In this document: positions 6,978-14,733 of the stretch, one piece after another
Layout of the letters: each line of letters begins with the position of its first letter
How positions within the stretch are numbered: position 1 is the first letter of the stretch
Assembly (NCBI GenBank): GCA_964524065.1
Contig: CAZGCB010000035.1
Location: forward strand, 1 to 22,878
Origin: CAZADA01 sp964524065
GTDB taxonomy: Bacteria > Pseudomonadota > Alphaproteobacteria > Caulobacterales > Maricaulaceae
Direction: 5' to 3'
DNA length: 22,878 nucleotides
Program-made: the position numbers and the translations under genes
Notes under the pieces: model-generated
Database searches by the model: none
Seen by the model: the letters and a program-made list of their open reading frames with translations, nothing else
Told to the model about the DNA's origin: nothing

Positions 6978-7703
6978 GTGGAAACCACCATTCCCATCAC
7001 CGTCTCGCGTCAGGACGCGCTGAAGCGCGAACTGGAGCTGATCGCTCACAACCTCGCGAACTTGTCCACCACCGGCTATCGGGCCGAGCGGATGCTGTTC
7101 GATGAGGCGTTGCGCAAAGCGGGCGCCGCGGCGCCGGTGTCCTTTGTGGTGGACCGCGCCAGCTATTTGGAGGAGCGCCCGGGACCGATGCAGACCACGG
7201 AGCGTTCCTTTGACGTGGCGCTCGATGGCGATGGCTGGTTTTCCGTGGAGACCGAAGACGGCGTGCGCTTCACCCGCGACGGCCGTTTCCACCGTTCCGA
7301 TGACGGACGAATGGTGACCCTGGACGGTCATGCCGTGCTCGATGAAACCGGCGGGCCGGTTCAGCTGGCCGATACGGTGAGCCAATTCGTCATCGCCACC
7401 GATGGCGAGATGACCGCCGACGGCGTCGCCATTGGCCGCCTGGGCGTTGTGAGCTTTCCCGATGATCAGCGCCTGCTGCGTGAAGCGGGTGGTCTGTATC
7501 GCGCGGAGAATGATGGCGAAGGCCAGCCGGCGGTGGGCGTGAAGGTGCTGCAAGGCGCCCTGGAAGGCTCCAATGTCGATCCGCTGTTGGAGATCACACG
7601 CCTGATGGAGGCCAGCCGCGCCTATGAGCAAAGCGCCAAATCCGGCGTCGACACCCATTCGCTGAAACGTGACGCCATCAATCGTTTGGGACAGGTGTCC
7701 TAG
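6978..7703 (+). CDS. flgF: Flagellar proximal/distal rod protein FlgF
   Basis: FlgF is a structural protein of the rod that crosses the periplasm. The product has 241 residues. The N-terminus (VSRQDALKRELELIAHNLAN then TTGYRAE) is the flagellar rod/hook signature, and the C-terminus ends with the matching helix LEITRLMEASRAYEQSAKSG. GGAGG at 6967-6971 is best placed for the GTG at 6978; the TTG at 6975 is only 3 bases from it and less likely. It is the first gene of a + strand operon with flgG, flgA, flgH and flgL, divergent from the mot operon. Confidence 0.93.
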   Translation: METTIPITVSRQDALKRELELIAHNLANLSTTGYRAERMLFDEALRKAGAAAPVSFVVDRASYLEERPGPMQTTERSFDVALDGDGWFSVETEDGVRFTRDGRFHRSDDGRMVTLDGHAVLDETGGPVQLADTVSQFVIATDGEMTADGVAIGRLGVVSFPDDQRLLREAGGLYRAENDGEGQPAVGVKVLQGALEGSNVDPLLEITRLMEASRAYEQSAKSGVDTHSLKRDAINRLGQVS

Positions 7704-7762
7704 CCCCTTTTTCTGTGGTCGGACAAAGTGCCGGCTGAGGCTCCAAAACCGGAGTTGGATCT

Positions 7763-8548
7763 ATGCAAATCCTCAAAATCGCCGCCACGGGCATGCGCGC
7801 CCAGCAGATGAATGTGGAGGTGATCGCCAACAACATCTCCAATGTGAACACCTCCGGCTTCAAACGCTCGCGGGCGGAGTTCTCCGATTTGCTCTACCAA
7901 ACCCAGCGCCGCGAAGGGGCGTTCTCTTCCAGCGCCGACACCATCGTGCCGGTGGGCGTGCAAGTCGGCCTTGGCGTCAAGCCGGTGGCGGTCGCGCGGG
8001 TGAGCGAGCAGGGTGCGCTGAAACCCACCGACAACACGTTTGATCTCGCCATTGACGGGGCGGGCTACTTCGTCGTGCTGACGCCCGATGGCGAGCCCGC
8101 TTACACGCGCACCGGCAACTTCCAACTCTCGCCGGAAGGCCAGCTGGTGAATGTGGAAGGTTACGCCGTGGAGCCGGGCATCGCTTTGCCGCCGGATGTG
8201 ACGGATGTGGAGATCAACCGCTCTGGCGAGGTTTACGCTTTTGTGGAGGGCCGCACGGAGCCGGAGTTGCAAGGGCGTCTTAGCCTGGTGACATTCGTCA
8301 ATGAGGCGGGGCTGCGGCCCACCGGCGACAATCTCTTCCGCGCCACCCCGGCTTCGGGCGAGGCGCGGCCGGGGCTGCCGGGTGAGAATGGTTTGGGCGT
8401 CATGCGCCAAGGCTATTTGGAGGCCTCCAATGTGGATGTGGTGGCCGAAATCACGGAGCTGATCAGCGCCCAGCGCGCCTATGAGATGAACGCGCGCGTC
8501 ATCGAGGCGGGCGATCAGATGGCGCAAACCGTCTCCAATCTGCGCTAG
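7763..8548 (+). CDS. flgG: Flagellar distal rod protein FlgG
   Basis: FlgG forms the distal rod that passes through the P and L rings. It has 261 residues, the usual length. The N-terminal signature QQMNVEVIANNISNVNTSGF and the C-terminal pair EASNVDVVAEITELI and QRAYEMNARVI are nearly canonical, and LAIDGAGYF marks the central fold. GGAG at 7751-7754 sits 8 bases before the ATG. It lies 59 bases after flgF and 12 bases before flgA. Confidence 0.97.
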   Translation: MQILKIAATGMRAQQMNVEVIANNISNVNTSGFKRSRAEFSDLLYQTQRREGAFSSSADTIVPVGVQVGLGVKPVAVARVSEQGALKPTDNTFDLAIDGAGYFVVLTPDGEPAYTRTGNFQLSPEGQLVNVEGYAVEPGIALPPDVTDVEINRSGEVYAFVEGRTEPELQGRLSLVTFVNEAGLRPTGDNLFRATPASGEARPGLPGENGLGVMRQGYLEASNVDVVAEITELISAQRAYEMNARVIEAGDQMAQTVSNLR

Positions 8549-8560
8549 CGGAGCTGCATG

Positions 8561-9010
8561 ATGAAAGGCTTGCTCGTCATGATCGGCGGGGTGCTGGCGC
8601 TGGCCGGCGCCGCCGCCTTCGCCGAGGCTCCGGAGCAGGTGGTCGCGCCGATGCGCGCCATCGCCCAGGGCGAGCCTTTGTCGGCGGATGACTTTACGCT
8701 GCTGCCGGCGTCGAGCCGCTTGCCGGCCGATGTGGTGACGCAGCTCAGCGAGCTGACGGATATGGAGGCGCGACGCGATTTGGCGGCGGGCCGGGCGGTG
8801 CTGCGCCGCGCCATTACGCCGGTGCGGGTGGTGCGGCGCAATCAGCCGGTGTCGCTGGTGTTTCAGTCTGGCGGCGTGCGTGTCGTTGTGGACGGTCTGG
8901 CGCTGTCTGATGCAGCGGCGGGCGAACGCGTGCGCGTCGCCAATGCGCGCACGCGCAAAGTGGTGACGGGCGTGGCGGCTGAAGCTGGGCATGTGGAGGT
9001 GCGCCGATGA
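8561..9010 (+). CDS. flgA: Flagellar P-ring assembly chaperone FlgA
   Basis: FlgA is a periplasmic chaperone for assembly of the P ring around the rod. The product has about 149 residues, the short alphaproteobacterial form that is little more than the SAF domain. A signal peptide (hydrophobic residues 2-18, cut near AAAFA) is followed by VVAPMRAIAQGEPLSADDF and the characteristic LAAGRAVLRRAITPVRVVRR, then a C-terminal strand domain (VRVVVDGLALSDAAAGERVRVAN). CGGAG at 8549-8553 is 7 bases from the ATG at 8561 and 4 from the adjacent ATG at 8558, so 8561 is preferred. The end overlaps flgH by 4 bases. The P-ring gene flgI itself is not in this window. Confidence 0.9.
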   Translation: MKGLLVMIGGVLALAGAAAFAEAPEQVVAPMRAIAQGEPLSADDFTLLPASSRLPADVVTQLSELTDMEARRDLAAGRAVLRRAITPVRVVRRNQPVSLVFQSGGVRVVVDGLALSDAAAGERVRVANARTRKVVTGVAAEAGHVEVRR

Positions 9011-9738
9011 CGCGGCCTCGGCCCTTTAGCCGTCTGCGGATGGTGGTGTTGTTGGCTTGTGCCGGCGTGCTTGGCGCCTGTGCGCGGGCGCATGATTTGC
9101 CGCGCGTGCCGAAGGCGCCGCTGCCGCCGCAGCCCATTGCCGGCGTGCGCCTGACGCCGCCGCCGGAACCCAAGCCGGAAACGCCGGGCTCGCTCTATGC
9201 CGCCAGCGGCGGTTTGTTCACGGATTTGCGCGCGCGCCGGGTGGGTGACATCCTCACGGTGCTCATCGATATTGATGATGAGGCGCAGCTGGACAACGAA
9301 ACCAGCCGCTCGCGGGCGGGCAACGCCTCTCTCGGGCTGGGCGGATTTTTTGGGCTCACCGGCATTTTGAGCCGAGCGCTGGATGACAGCTTCGATCCCA
9401 GCACCGCGGTGGGCGTCAATTCCAGCTCAGACTCCCGCGGGGAAGGCGCCATTGCACGGCGCGAGACGATCAATCTCAAGGTCGCCGTGGTGGTGAAGGA
9501 ACGCTTGGCCAACGGCAATCTCGTCGTCTCTGGCCGTCAGCAAATCGGCGTTAATGGCGAGGTGCGCGAACTGCTGATCGCCGGCGTGGTGCGCCCGCCC
9601 GATATCGGCGCGGCCAATACGGTGGAATACCAAAATATGGCGGAGGCGCGTCTGTCCTATGGCGGCAAGGGCGTCATCACGGCGGTGCAAGATCCCCGTT
9701 GGGGGCAGCGCGCCTATGATGCGGTGAGCCCGTTCTGA
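9007..9738 (+). CDS. flgH: Flagellar L-ring protein FlgH (lipoprotein)
   Basis: FlgH forms the L ring, the outer-membrane bushing for the rod. It has 243 residues and a lipoprotein signal with lipobox LGAC (Cys25). Family segments include GSLYAASGGLFTDLRARRVGD, ILTVLIDIDDEAQLDNETS, the glycine-rich LGLGGFFG, and the C-terminal NGNLVVSGRQQIGVNGE followed by VRPPDI and NTVEYQNMAEARLSYGGKG. The ATG overlaps the flgA stop (ATGA), indicating coupled translation. Confidence 0.96.
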   Translation: MTRPRPFSRLRMVVLLACAGVLGACARAHDLPRVPKAPLPPQPIAGVRLTPPPEPKPETPGSLYAASGGLFTDLRARRVGDILTVLIDIDDEAQLDNETSRSRAGNASLGLGGFFGLTGILSRALDDSFDPSTAVGVNSSSDSRGEGAIARRETINLKVAVVVKERLANGNLVVSGRQQIGVNGEVRELLIAGVVRPPDIGAANTVEYQNMAEARLSYGGKGVITAVQDPRWGQRAYDAVSPF

Positions 9739-9767
9739 TGTGTGGGCGCATGGAGCATAACCCCGCG

Positions 9768-9784
9768 CGCGGCTGAGCGCCGCG
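9768..9784 (+). other. Short hairpin between flgH and flgL
   Basis: CGCGGC (9768-9773) pairs with GCCGCG (9779-9784) around a 5-base loop. No T run follows, so it is not an obvious terminator. It may only reduce transcription into flgL or protect the message. Confidence 0.3.
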
Positions 9785-9812
9785 GAACCGGCGGTGGAGA
9801 AGGAGATCATTC

Positions 9813-10895
9813 ATGAGCGGCATGATCACGCTGGGTGTGTTGAACCAACAGCTGTCGACGCGCATGACGGAGGTGTCGCGCGCCGCCGCGCAGGCCGCGC
9901 AAGAAACGGCCGAGGGCAAGCCCGCCGATATCGGCGCGGCGCAGCCGGCGCGCTTTGGCCAGCTCATTGATCGCCAGGCGGACTTGTCCCGCGTCAACGC
10001 CTATCAAGCGAACGCTGAGGCGTTCATCCGCCGCGCGGACGTGAAACAGACCGCCCTTGGCGAAATCGCCGCGGCGGCAGAGGAGCTGTTGGTCGCCGCC
10101 ACCAGCCAGCTGCCGCTGGACCCTGGGGCGACGGAGGCGCCCGCCAGCTATAGTGCGCCGGTGTTCGCCCAAGCGGCGCAGAGCGCGTTGGAGCGTGTCC
10201 TGACCGCCTTCAACGCGACGGATGGAACGGGCTTTGTGTTCTCCGGCGTCGACGCCGATCGCGCGGCGCTGGCGGGCTTGGATCAGGTCGGCCCGTCTGG
10301 CCTCACCCCGCAGCAGGCGATTGATGCGCAAGTGGCGGCTAACCCGCCGGCGGATCCCGCCGGCGCTTTGGCCTTGGTGGCGGCGCTGGACACGGTGTTT
10401 GACGCCGGCGCGACGCCCGCCAATCCGGCGGAAGATTTCGCGGGCGCGTTCTACAATGGCGCGCCGGCGACGGGCCCGCGGGTCACGGTGAGCGTGGATG
10501 AGGCCGTCACCCTCGATTTTGGTCTGCAGGCGGATGACCCAGCCGCGCGCGATCTGCTGCAGGGCCTGCACATGTTGGCGTCTGTGGATCTGGCGGGGAT
10601 GGACCCCGAGGCGCTGTCGGCTTATGCGCGTGAGGCCGTGGATCGGTTGGCGCAAGGGTTGGACGCGGTTCGCGTGGCCCAGGCGGAACTTGGCGCCGCC
10701 CAGTCGCAAGCGCAATCCAGCCGTGATGCGTTGGAGGCGCGGGGCCTGTTGATCACGGGGGAAATCAACGCCGTGGAGAGCGTGGACCCTTATGAGGCGC
10801 AGCTGCGTTACACCCGCCTGGAGACGCAGCTCAACTTGATGTTTGAAATTGTCGCGCGCGCCGGGCGGCTGAACTTGTTCCAGTATCTGCGTTAG
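9813..10895 (+). CDS. flgL: Flagellar hook-filament junction protein FlgL
   Basis: FlgL (HAP3) joins the hook-end protein FlgK to the filament and belongs to the flagellin family. The product has 360 residues. The flagellin-type N-terminal coiled coil (LIDRQADLSRVNAYQANAEAF) and C-terminal coil (AQAELGAAQSQAQSSRDALEARG, ending LFQYLR) enclose a variable Ala/Pro/Asp-rich centre; GFVFSGVDAD is the typical FlgL segment after the first helix. AAGGAG at 9800-9805 is ideally spaced for the ATG at 9813. The gene follows flgH by 74 bases on the same strand, not flgK, its usual neighbour, which lies 2.3 kb away on the opposite strand. Confidence 0.9.
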   Translation: MSGMITLGVLNQQLSTRMTEVSRAAAQAAQETAEGKPADIGAAQPARFGQLIDRQADLSRVNAYQANAEAFIRRADVKQTALGEIAAAAEELLVAATSQLPLDPGATEAPASYSAPVFAQAAQSALERVLTAFNATDGTGFVFSGVDADRAALAGLDQVGPSGLTPQQAIDAQVAANPPADPAGALALVAALDTVFDAGATPANPAEDFAGAFYNGAPATGPRVTVSVDEAVTLDFGLQADDPAARDLLQGLHMLASVDLAGMDPEALSAYAREAVDRLAQGLDAVRVAQAELGAAQSQAQSSRDALEARGLLITGEINAVESVDPYEAQLRYTRLETQLNLMFEIVARAGRLNLFQYLR

Positions 10896-10912
10896 CGGCG
10901 CGATGCGACGGT

Positions 10913-10940
10913 GGCGGGCGTGTGTACGCCTTAGCCCGCC
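10913..10940. terminator. Overlapping hairpins between convergent flgL and the chemoreceptor gene
   Basis: GGCGGGC (10913-10919) can pair with GCCCGCC (10934-10940), and GGCGT (10917-10921) with ACGCC (10926-10930). They cover the 35-base gap and the end of the minus-strand gene. Hairpins in either direction would suit a shared terminator, but there is no long T run on either strand. Confidence 0.35.
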
Positions 10941-12667
10941 AAGGTTTGCAGCTTTGAGTTCAGAGCGTGGATGGTCGTCGCGTTTTCGTCCACCGTTTTG
11001 CGGATGACTTGGGCGGAGTCCGCTGAGCGTGAGGCCAACTCCTTCACCTCGCTGGCCACCACCGCAAAGCCGCGGCCCATTTCGCCGGCGCGCGCCGCCT
11101 CAATGGTGGCGTTCAACGCCAAGAGGTTGGTTTGACTGGCGATATCGTTGATCACCGAGACGCTCTTGGCGATGTCGTTGCTCAGCGCTAGCACGTCGGC
11201 CATGGCGGTCTGGGTTTCGGAGATGGCTTGGCGACGGACCGTGGCGTCCACGCCAAACATCAGATGTTTGACGACGGCGCCTTCGGCGTCACGCAGCACG
11301 GTGAAGATAGCGTCGAGGCTCACGGGCTCGCTGTTTTCCCCCGTTGGCCACTGGATCGAACGCTCCAAGGTCTCACCTTGGCTCAGGCTTTGCCGATCGT
11401 CCGGATGCAGCAGATCGGACAAACGCGGCCCGGACGCCATCGCGTCGACGCGTTGTTGGATGAATTGGTTCACCACGGGTTGATCAGCCAAATCCGTCCA
11501 TTCGGCGATGGCCATGGTGACGCCGATGGCCTCCAATTTGGCGGTGAACTCCAAGGAGGCGAGTTTGGTGTCCGTCACATCGGCCTGGATGGAGATGTAG
11601 CGTTGCAGCTGGCCATCCTCGTCGTAAATCGGATTGATGGCGAGGGAGATCCAATAGGGCGCGCCGTCGCGGTGATAGTTGAGAATTTCATCATAGAAGG
11701 GCTGGCGCGCATTGAGGTTTTCGCGGATGCGCGCCACCGTATCAGGGTTGGTGCCGCGCCCTTGCAGGAAGTCGCCGGGTTTGCGCCCTTTCACCTCGTC
11801 TAGGCTGTAGCCCATCATCCGTTCAAAGCCCGGATTGGTGTATTCGATGCGCCCTTCGGTGTCGGTGATGATGACGCTGTTTTGCGTGCCGTTGGCGACG
11901 AGTGAGAGAATGCGCATCTCCTCACGCGCCTTCACCTCTTCGGTGACGTCTTTGACGAAGGCGGTGTAGAGCTGGCGCCCGTCATCCAGCTTGACGCGCG
12001 ACAACGACAAAGAGCCCCACAGCATGGATCCGTCCTTGCGGTGGATCTCCACCTCGCGGGATTTGCCAACAATGCGATCCACGCCGGTGTCGCGATTGCG
12101 TTGCACAAGGGTGTCGTGCTCGCCCTGGATGGCCTTTGGCACCAACATGCGCACATTACGGCCCATCACCTCATCGCGCCCATAGCCCCAGAGGGCTTCG
12201 GCCGCCGCGTTGAAGAAGGTGATGTTGTTGTTCTCGTCGATCGTGACGACGGCATCAATGGCCTGTTCCAGCGTCTGGCGGATGGTTTCGCGTGCGACGC
12301 GTTGTTCGGTCACATCTTTTACGAAGGCGGTGTAGTGGATCTCGCCCGTGTCCATGCGGACCTTCGCCAGCGACAGACTGGCCCACACCCGTGTGCCGTC
12401 GGCGCGTTCGACTTCGATGTCGCGGCTCGTGCCGACAATTTTGTCCACGCCCGTGCGCCGGTTGGCGTTCACCATGTCATCATGACCGGCCTGGATGGCC
12501 TTGGGCACCAAAACGCGGACGTTTTTGCCCAAGATGTCGGCGCGCTGAACGCCCCACAGCCTTTCGGCCGCAGCGTTCATGTAGATGACGGTGTTGTTGG
12601 CGTCGATGGTGACGACGCCGTCCAAGGCTTGGTCCAGGACCAGGCGATACGTATCTGGCTTGTCCAC
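10931..12667 (-). CDS. Soluble multi-PAS methyl-accepting chemotaxis protein
   Basis: This is a cytoplasmic chemoreceptor of 578 residues with no membrane segment and no HAMP domain. PAS1 (about 8-120) and PAS2 (about 130-242) are near-duplicates of FixL type; both keep the His of the haem-ligand position (His62, His184, in VLVPKAIQ..HD and MLVPKAIQ..HD) and the Arg of the FixL signalling position (Arg82, Arg204). PAS3 (about 255-366) has the GRKPGDFLQGRGT loop of the LOV-like group, without the flavin-binding Cys. A degenerate fourth PAS-like unit spans about 375-478. The C-terminus (about 482-578) is a chemoreceptor signalling hairpin with the tip INDIASQTNLLALNATIEA and GRGFAVVASEVKELA, so it should couple to CheA/CheW. 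The hairpin is very short and ends without a CheR-binding pentapeptide. The start is GTG with GAGGG just upstream. It is likely an internal energy or oxygen sensor for motility; haem binding is an inference. Confidence 0.92.
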   Translation of the reverse strand: MDKPDTYRLVLDQALDGVVTIDANNTVIYMNAAAERLWGVQRADILGKNVRVLVPKAIQAGHDDMVNANRRTGVDKIVGTSRDIEVERADGTRVWASLSLAKVRMDTGEIHYTAFVKDVTEQRVARETIRQTLEQAIDAVVTIDENNNITFFNAAAEALWGYGRDEVMGRNVRMLVPKAIQGEHDTLVQRNRDTGVDRIVGKSREVEIHRKDGSMLWGSLSLSRVKLDDGRQLYTAFVKDVTEEVKAREEMRILSLVANGTQNSVIITDTEGRIEYTNPGFERMMGYSLDEVKGRKPGDFLQGRGTNPDTVARIRENLNARQPFYDEILNYHRDGAPYWISLAINPIYDEDGQLQRYISIQADVTDTKLASLEFTAKLEAIGVTMAIAEWTDLADQPVVNQFIQQRVDAMASGPRLSDLLHPDDRQSLSQGETLERSIQWPTGENSEPVSLDAIFTVLRDAEGAVVKHLMFGVDATVRRQAISETQTAMADVLALSNDIAKSVSVINDIASQTNLLALNATIEAARAGEMGRGFAVVASEVKELASRSADSAQVIRKTVDENATTIHALNSKLQTLAG

Positions 12668-12775
12668 GTGGCCCTCGCTCTGATGTTCAGGGGGCTTTTA
12701 GATCAAGGGTGCCAAACTCTTCGTAAACGGAGGGTGGTCGCTTCTTTTTTGCTTAAAACTTTCTGGTGTTTGGGG
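12668..12775 (-). other. Spacer upstream of the chemoreceptor gene
   Basis: This 108-base gap lies between the FliL-like gene and the chemoreceptor, both on the minus strand. It is AT-richer than its surroundings (T6 at 12745-12750 on the + strand and a GCTTAAAACTTT stretch). It probably carries a promoter for the chemoreceptor, but I could not find a convincing -35/-10 or sigma-54 pair, and there is no hairpin terminator after the FliL-like gene. Confidence 0.3.
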
Positions 12776-13201
12776 CTACTGCACCAACAATCGGTCAATA
12801 TAGACCGCGTCGACCCACGTCTCGCCCAAGGCCGCATTGATTGACGCGCGCATGGCGTCGGCCGTGCCTTTCACGTCTAGGGGGCCTTCGCCCTGCGCCG
12901 CCAGCTGGTACACGGCGCGCAGCCCGCCATGGCGTGCGGCCGGCAGCGCGCTCGACACGCGCAGCGCCAGCGTTTGATCGGCGACGCGCAGGCGCGCTTG
13001 TACAAGTAGAAAACCGCGCCCGCCATCCGCCCGTTCGATGGGAGCGGCGAACTGGCCGAGCTCGACAAACACCGGCCCTTGCACCCGCCCGCTCGGCAGC
13101 ATGCTCGCTGCGCGTCCATCACGCAGCGCGATGACAGCGCCAGCCGCCAGCGCGACGGCCAATCCCACAAGGAGCATTAAGCGCGGCCATCGTCTGAGCA
13201 T
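12776..13201 (-). CDS. FliL-family flagellar basal body-associated protein
   Basis: This is a 141-residue protein with a short cytoplasmic N-terminus, one membrane helix (about 7-26) and a periplasmic domain. It shows the FliL pattern: VFVELGQFAAPIE, then FLLVQARLRVAD, a helix, then DAMRASINAALGE and the closing strand VDAVYIDRLLVQ. FliL binds the stator and basal body and affects torque and swarming. The ATG at 13201, with GGGG 8 bases before it, is preferred over the TTG at 13207. It is the third gene of the flgE-flgK operon, 26 bases after flgK, whereas fliL more often heads the fliM/fliN export operon, so a second fliL may exist elsewhere. Identity as a FliL-family member is fairly sure; equivalence to fliL itself is not. 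Confidence 0.75.
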   Translation of the reverse strand: MLRRWPRLMLLVGLAVALAAGAVIALRDGRAASMLPSGRVQGPVFVELGQFAAPIERADGGRGFLLVQARLRVADQTLALRVSSALPAARHGGLRAVYQLAAQGEGPLDVKGTADAMRASINAALGETWVDAVYIDRLLVQ

Positions 13202-13227
13202 AGTCAAAGCCCCGCGGTCAAAGGGCG

Positions 13228-14682
13228 TCAGCGCCGCACCGCCGCCAGCAGCTCGTCAAGGAGCCGGCGGGCGGTGTCGATCACCTGCGCATTGGCGGCG
13301 TAATACTGCTCCAACTCCATCAGCCGGCGCGCTTCGGCGTCGAGATCGACACCGCCCTGGGTGGCGCGCTCGGTGGCGAGGGTGGCCGCCACGGCGCTCT
13401 GCGCTTGCGCGTCGGCTTGTAGGCCCGTGCGCGCCGCATTGCGGGCGCCGGCCATCTCCGTCGCGAAATCCAGAATCGAGGCGGTGGCCGACAATCCAGC
13501 TGCGGCGGGAAAGGGTGTGGCGGCTTGGAACGCGCCGAGAAAAGCGCGAATTTGCTCAGACCCCTGGCTTGGGCCCGCAACAGCGGAGCCGACGCCGTCG
13601 CGCAAGCGGCGCAGGGCCCCGCCCTGATCGGGATCGACCGCCGGATTGACGGTGAGCCGGCCCGCAAGGCCGAGCGACTCTGTCACGGCCGGATCGACCG
13701 GGGCGCCGGCATTGGTGAACAGCCCGGCTGCGGCGGGACCCAAGGTCGCGTCAGCGTTTTGAAAGGCCTGGATGACGCCTTGAGCAAGGCCGTCCAGCTC
13801 ACGCTGGGCTTGAATGAGGTCCTGATCGCGGGCCAGCAACGCCCCGCCAAGGCGTCCTTCGCTGAGGTTGGAGAGGTCAGTGGCGATGGCCGGCGCATTG
13901 GGGTCGTCCACGCGCAAGCTGGGATAGGTGGGATAGCCGGGCGCGGCGCCGGGCGGGATCACTGCGGCGCCAGAAGCGATCGGGCGCATGGTTTCATCGA
14001 GCAGGGTCGGCCCGCCCTTCACGGCGATGACGACGCGTCCGTCCGCCCGCTCATGCGTGGCGATGGGCAGCAGCTGGGCGAGGCCGTCCAGCTGCGCGTC
14101 GCGCTCGTCGCGCAGGGCGTTAGCGTCGGCGCCCACGGCTTCGGCGGAGGCGATTTGTCCGTTCAACGCTTCAATGCGCGCGAGGCTGCGATTGGCGCTG
14201 GCGATGTCGGCCTCCAGCTCCTCATGCGCGCGCTGGCGGGCCTCCGTGATGGCGCTGTCGGCGGCGGCGAAGGCGTCGACGACGGACTGCGCCGCGGCCA
14301 GGGTGTTGCGTTGCTTGCCGGCGGAGGCGGGCTCGGCCTCCAGCGCCAGAAAGGCGCTTTCGAGTTCGGCAAGCGCGCTGGAGAGGGAAAAACCGCCCGC
14401 CGCTTCGCCGGTGATGCGCGCCACATCATCCAGCCGCGCAGCACGCACATCCGCGCCCGCCGCGGCGGCCATGGCGTTGCGCTGATCGCGCAGCAAATAG
14501 GGATCAAGTGCGGCGCGGGGGGAGTCCGCCCGCACCGCGATCCCGTCAAAGCTGAGCGTGGCGTCGCGCCGCACAAAGCCGTCCACCTCCGCCCCGGCGA
14601 CATTCTCAGACGTGGTCGCGCCCATGCCGCGGCCGGCGGCGAGGCCGGCGGCGGCGTTGGCGAGGGTGATGGCGAGGGACAT
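13228..14682 (-). CDS. flgK: Flagellar hook-filament junction protein FlgK
   Basis: FlgK (HAP1) caps the hook and connects to FlgL. The product has 484 residues. The N-terminus (MSLAITLANAAAGLAAGRGM) and the C-terminus (VDLDAEARRLMELEQYYAAN then AQVIDTARRLLDELL) fit the family, as does the long helical D1 region with QRNTLAAAQSVVDAF and RIEALNGQIASAEA. The usual N-terminal SNNIANANTPGYTR motif is badly eroded to TSENVAGAEVDGFVRR. GAGG five bases before the ATG at 14682 decides the start; the TTG at 14703 has no such site. The gene lies 51 bases after flgE. Confidence 0.9.
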   Translation of the reverse strand: MSLAITLANAAAGLAAGRGMGATTSENVAGAEVDGFVRRDATLSFDGIAVRADSPRAALDPYLLRDQRNAMAAAAGADVRAARLDDVARITGEAAGGFSLSSALAELESAFLALEAEPASAGKQRNTLAAAQSVVDAFAAADSAITEARQRAHEELEADIASANRSLARIEALNGQIASAEAVGADANALRDERDAQLDGLAQLLPIATHERADGRVVIAVKGGPTLLDETMRPIASGAAVIPPGAAPGYPTYPSLRVDDPNAPAIATDLSNLSEGRLGGALLARDQDLIQAQRELDGLAQGVIQAFQNADATLGPAAAGLFTNAGAPVDPAVTESLGLAGRLTVNPAVDPDQGGALRRLRDGVGSAVAGPSQGSEQIRAFLGAFQAATPFPAAAGLSATASILDFATEMAGARNAARTGLQADAQAQSAVAATLATERATQGGVDLDAEARRLMELEQYYAANAQVIDTARRLLDELLAAVRR

Positions 14683-14733
14683 GGCGGCCTCAGCGTCGGA
14701 CAATCAGCGCGGGGGTGAGCGGGCGGGTGCGGC

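Noticed and set aside
7700..8992. 430-codon minus-strand frame opposite flgG and flgA
   Set aside because: Shadow of two well-supported flagellar genes; composition is His/Arg-rich and not protein-like.
11700..11800. LOV photoreceptor domain in the chemoreceptor (PAS3)
   Set aside because: The FLQG loop is LOV-like, but the flavin-linking cysteine is missing (GRKPGDFLQG), so blue-light photochemistry is not expected.
12709..12714. TGGCAC on the minus strand upstream of the chemoreceptor as a sigma-54 -24 box
   Set aside because: The required TTGC-type -12 box is absent at the right spacing (ATCT instead).
13525..14718. 397-codon + strand frame opposite flgK
   Set aside because: Gly/Arg-rich shadow of flgK without start signals or motifs.
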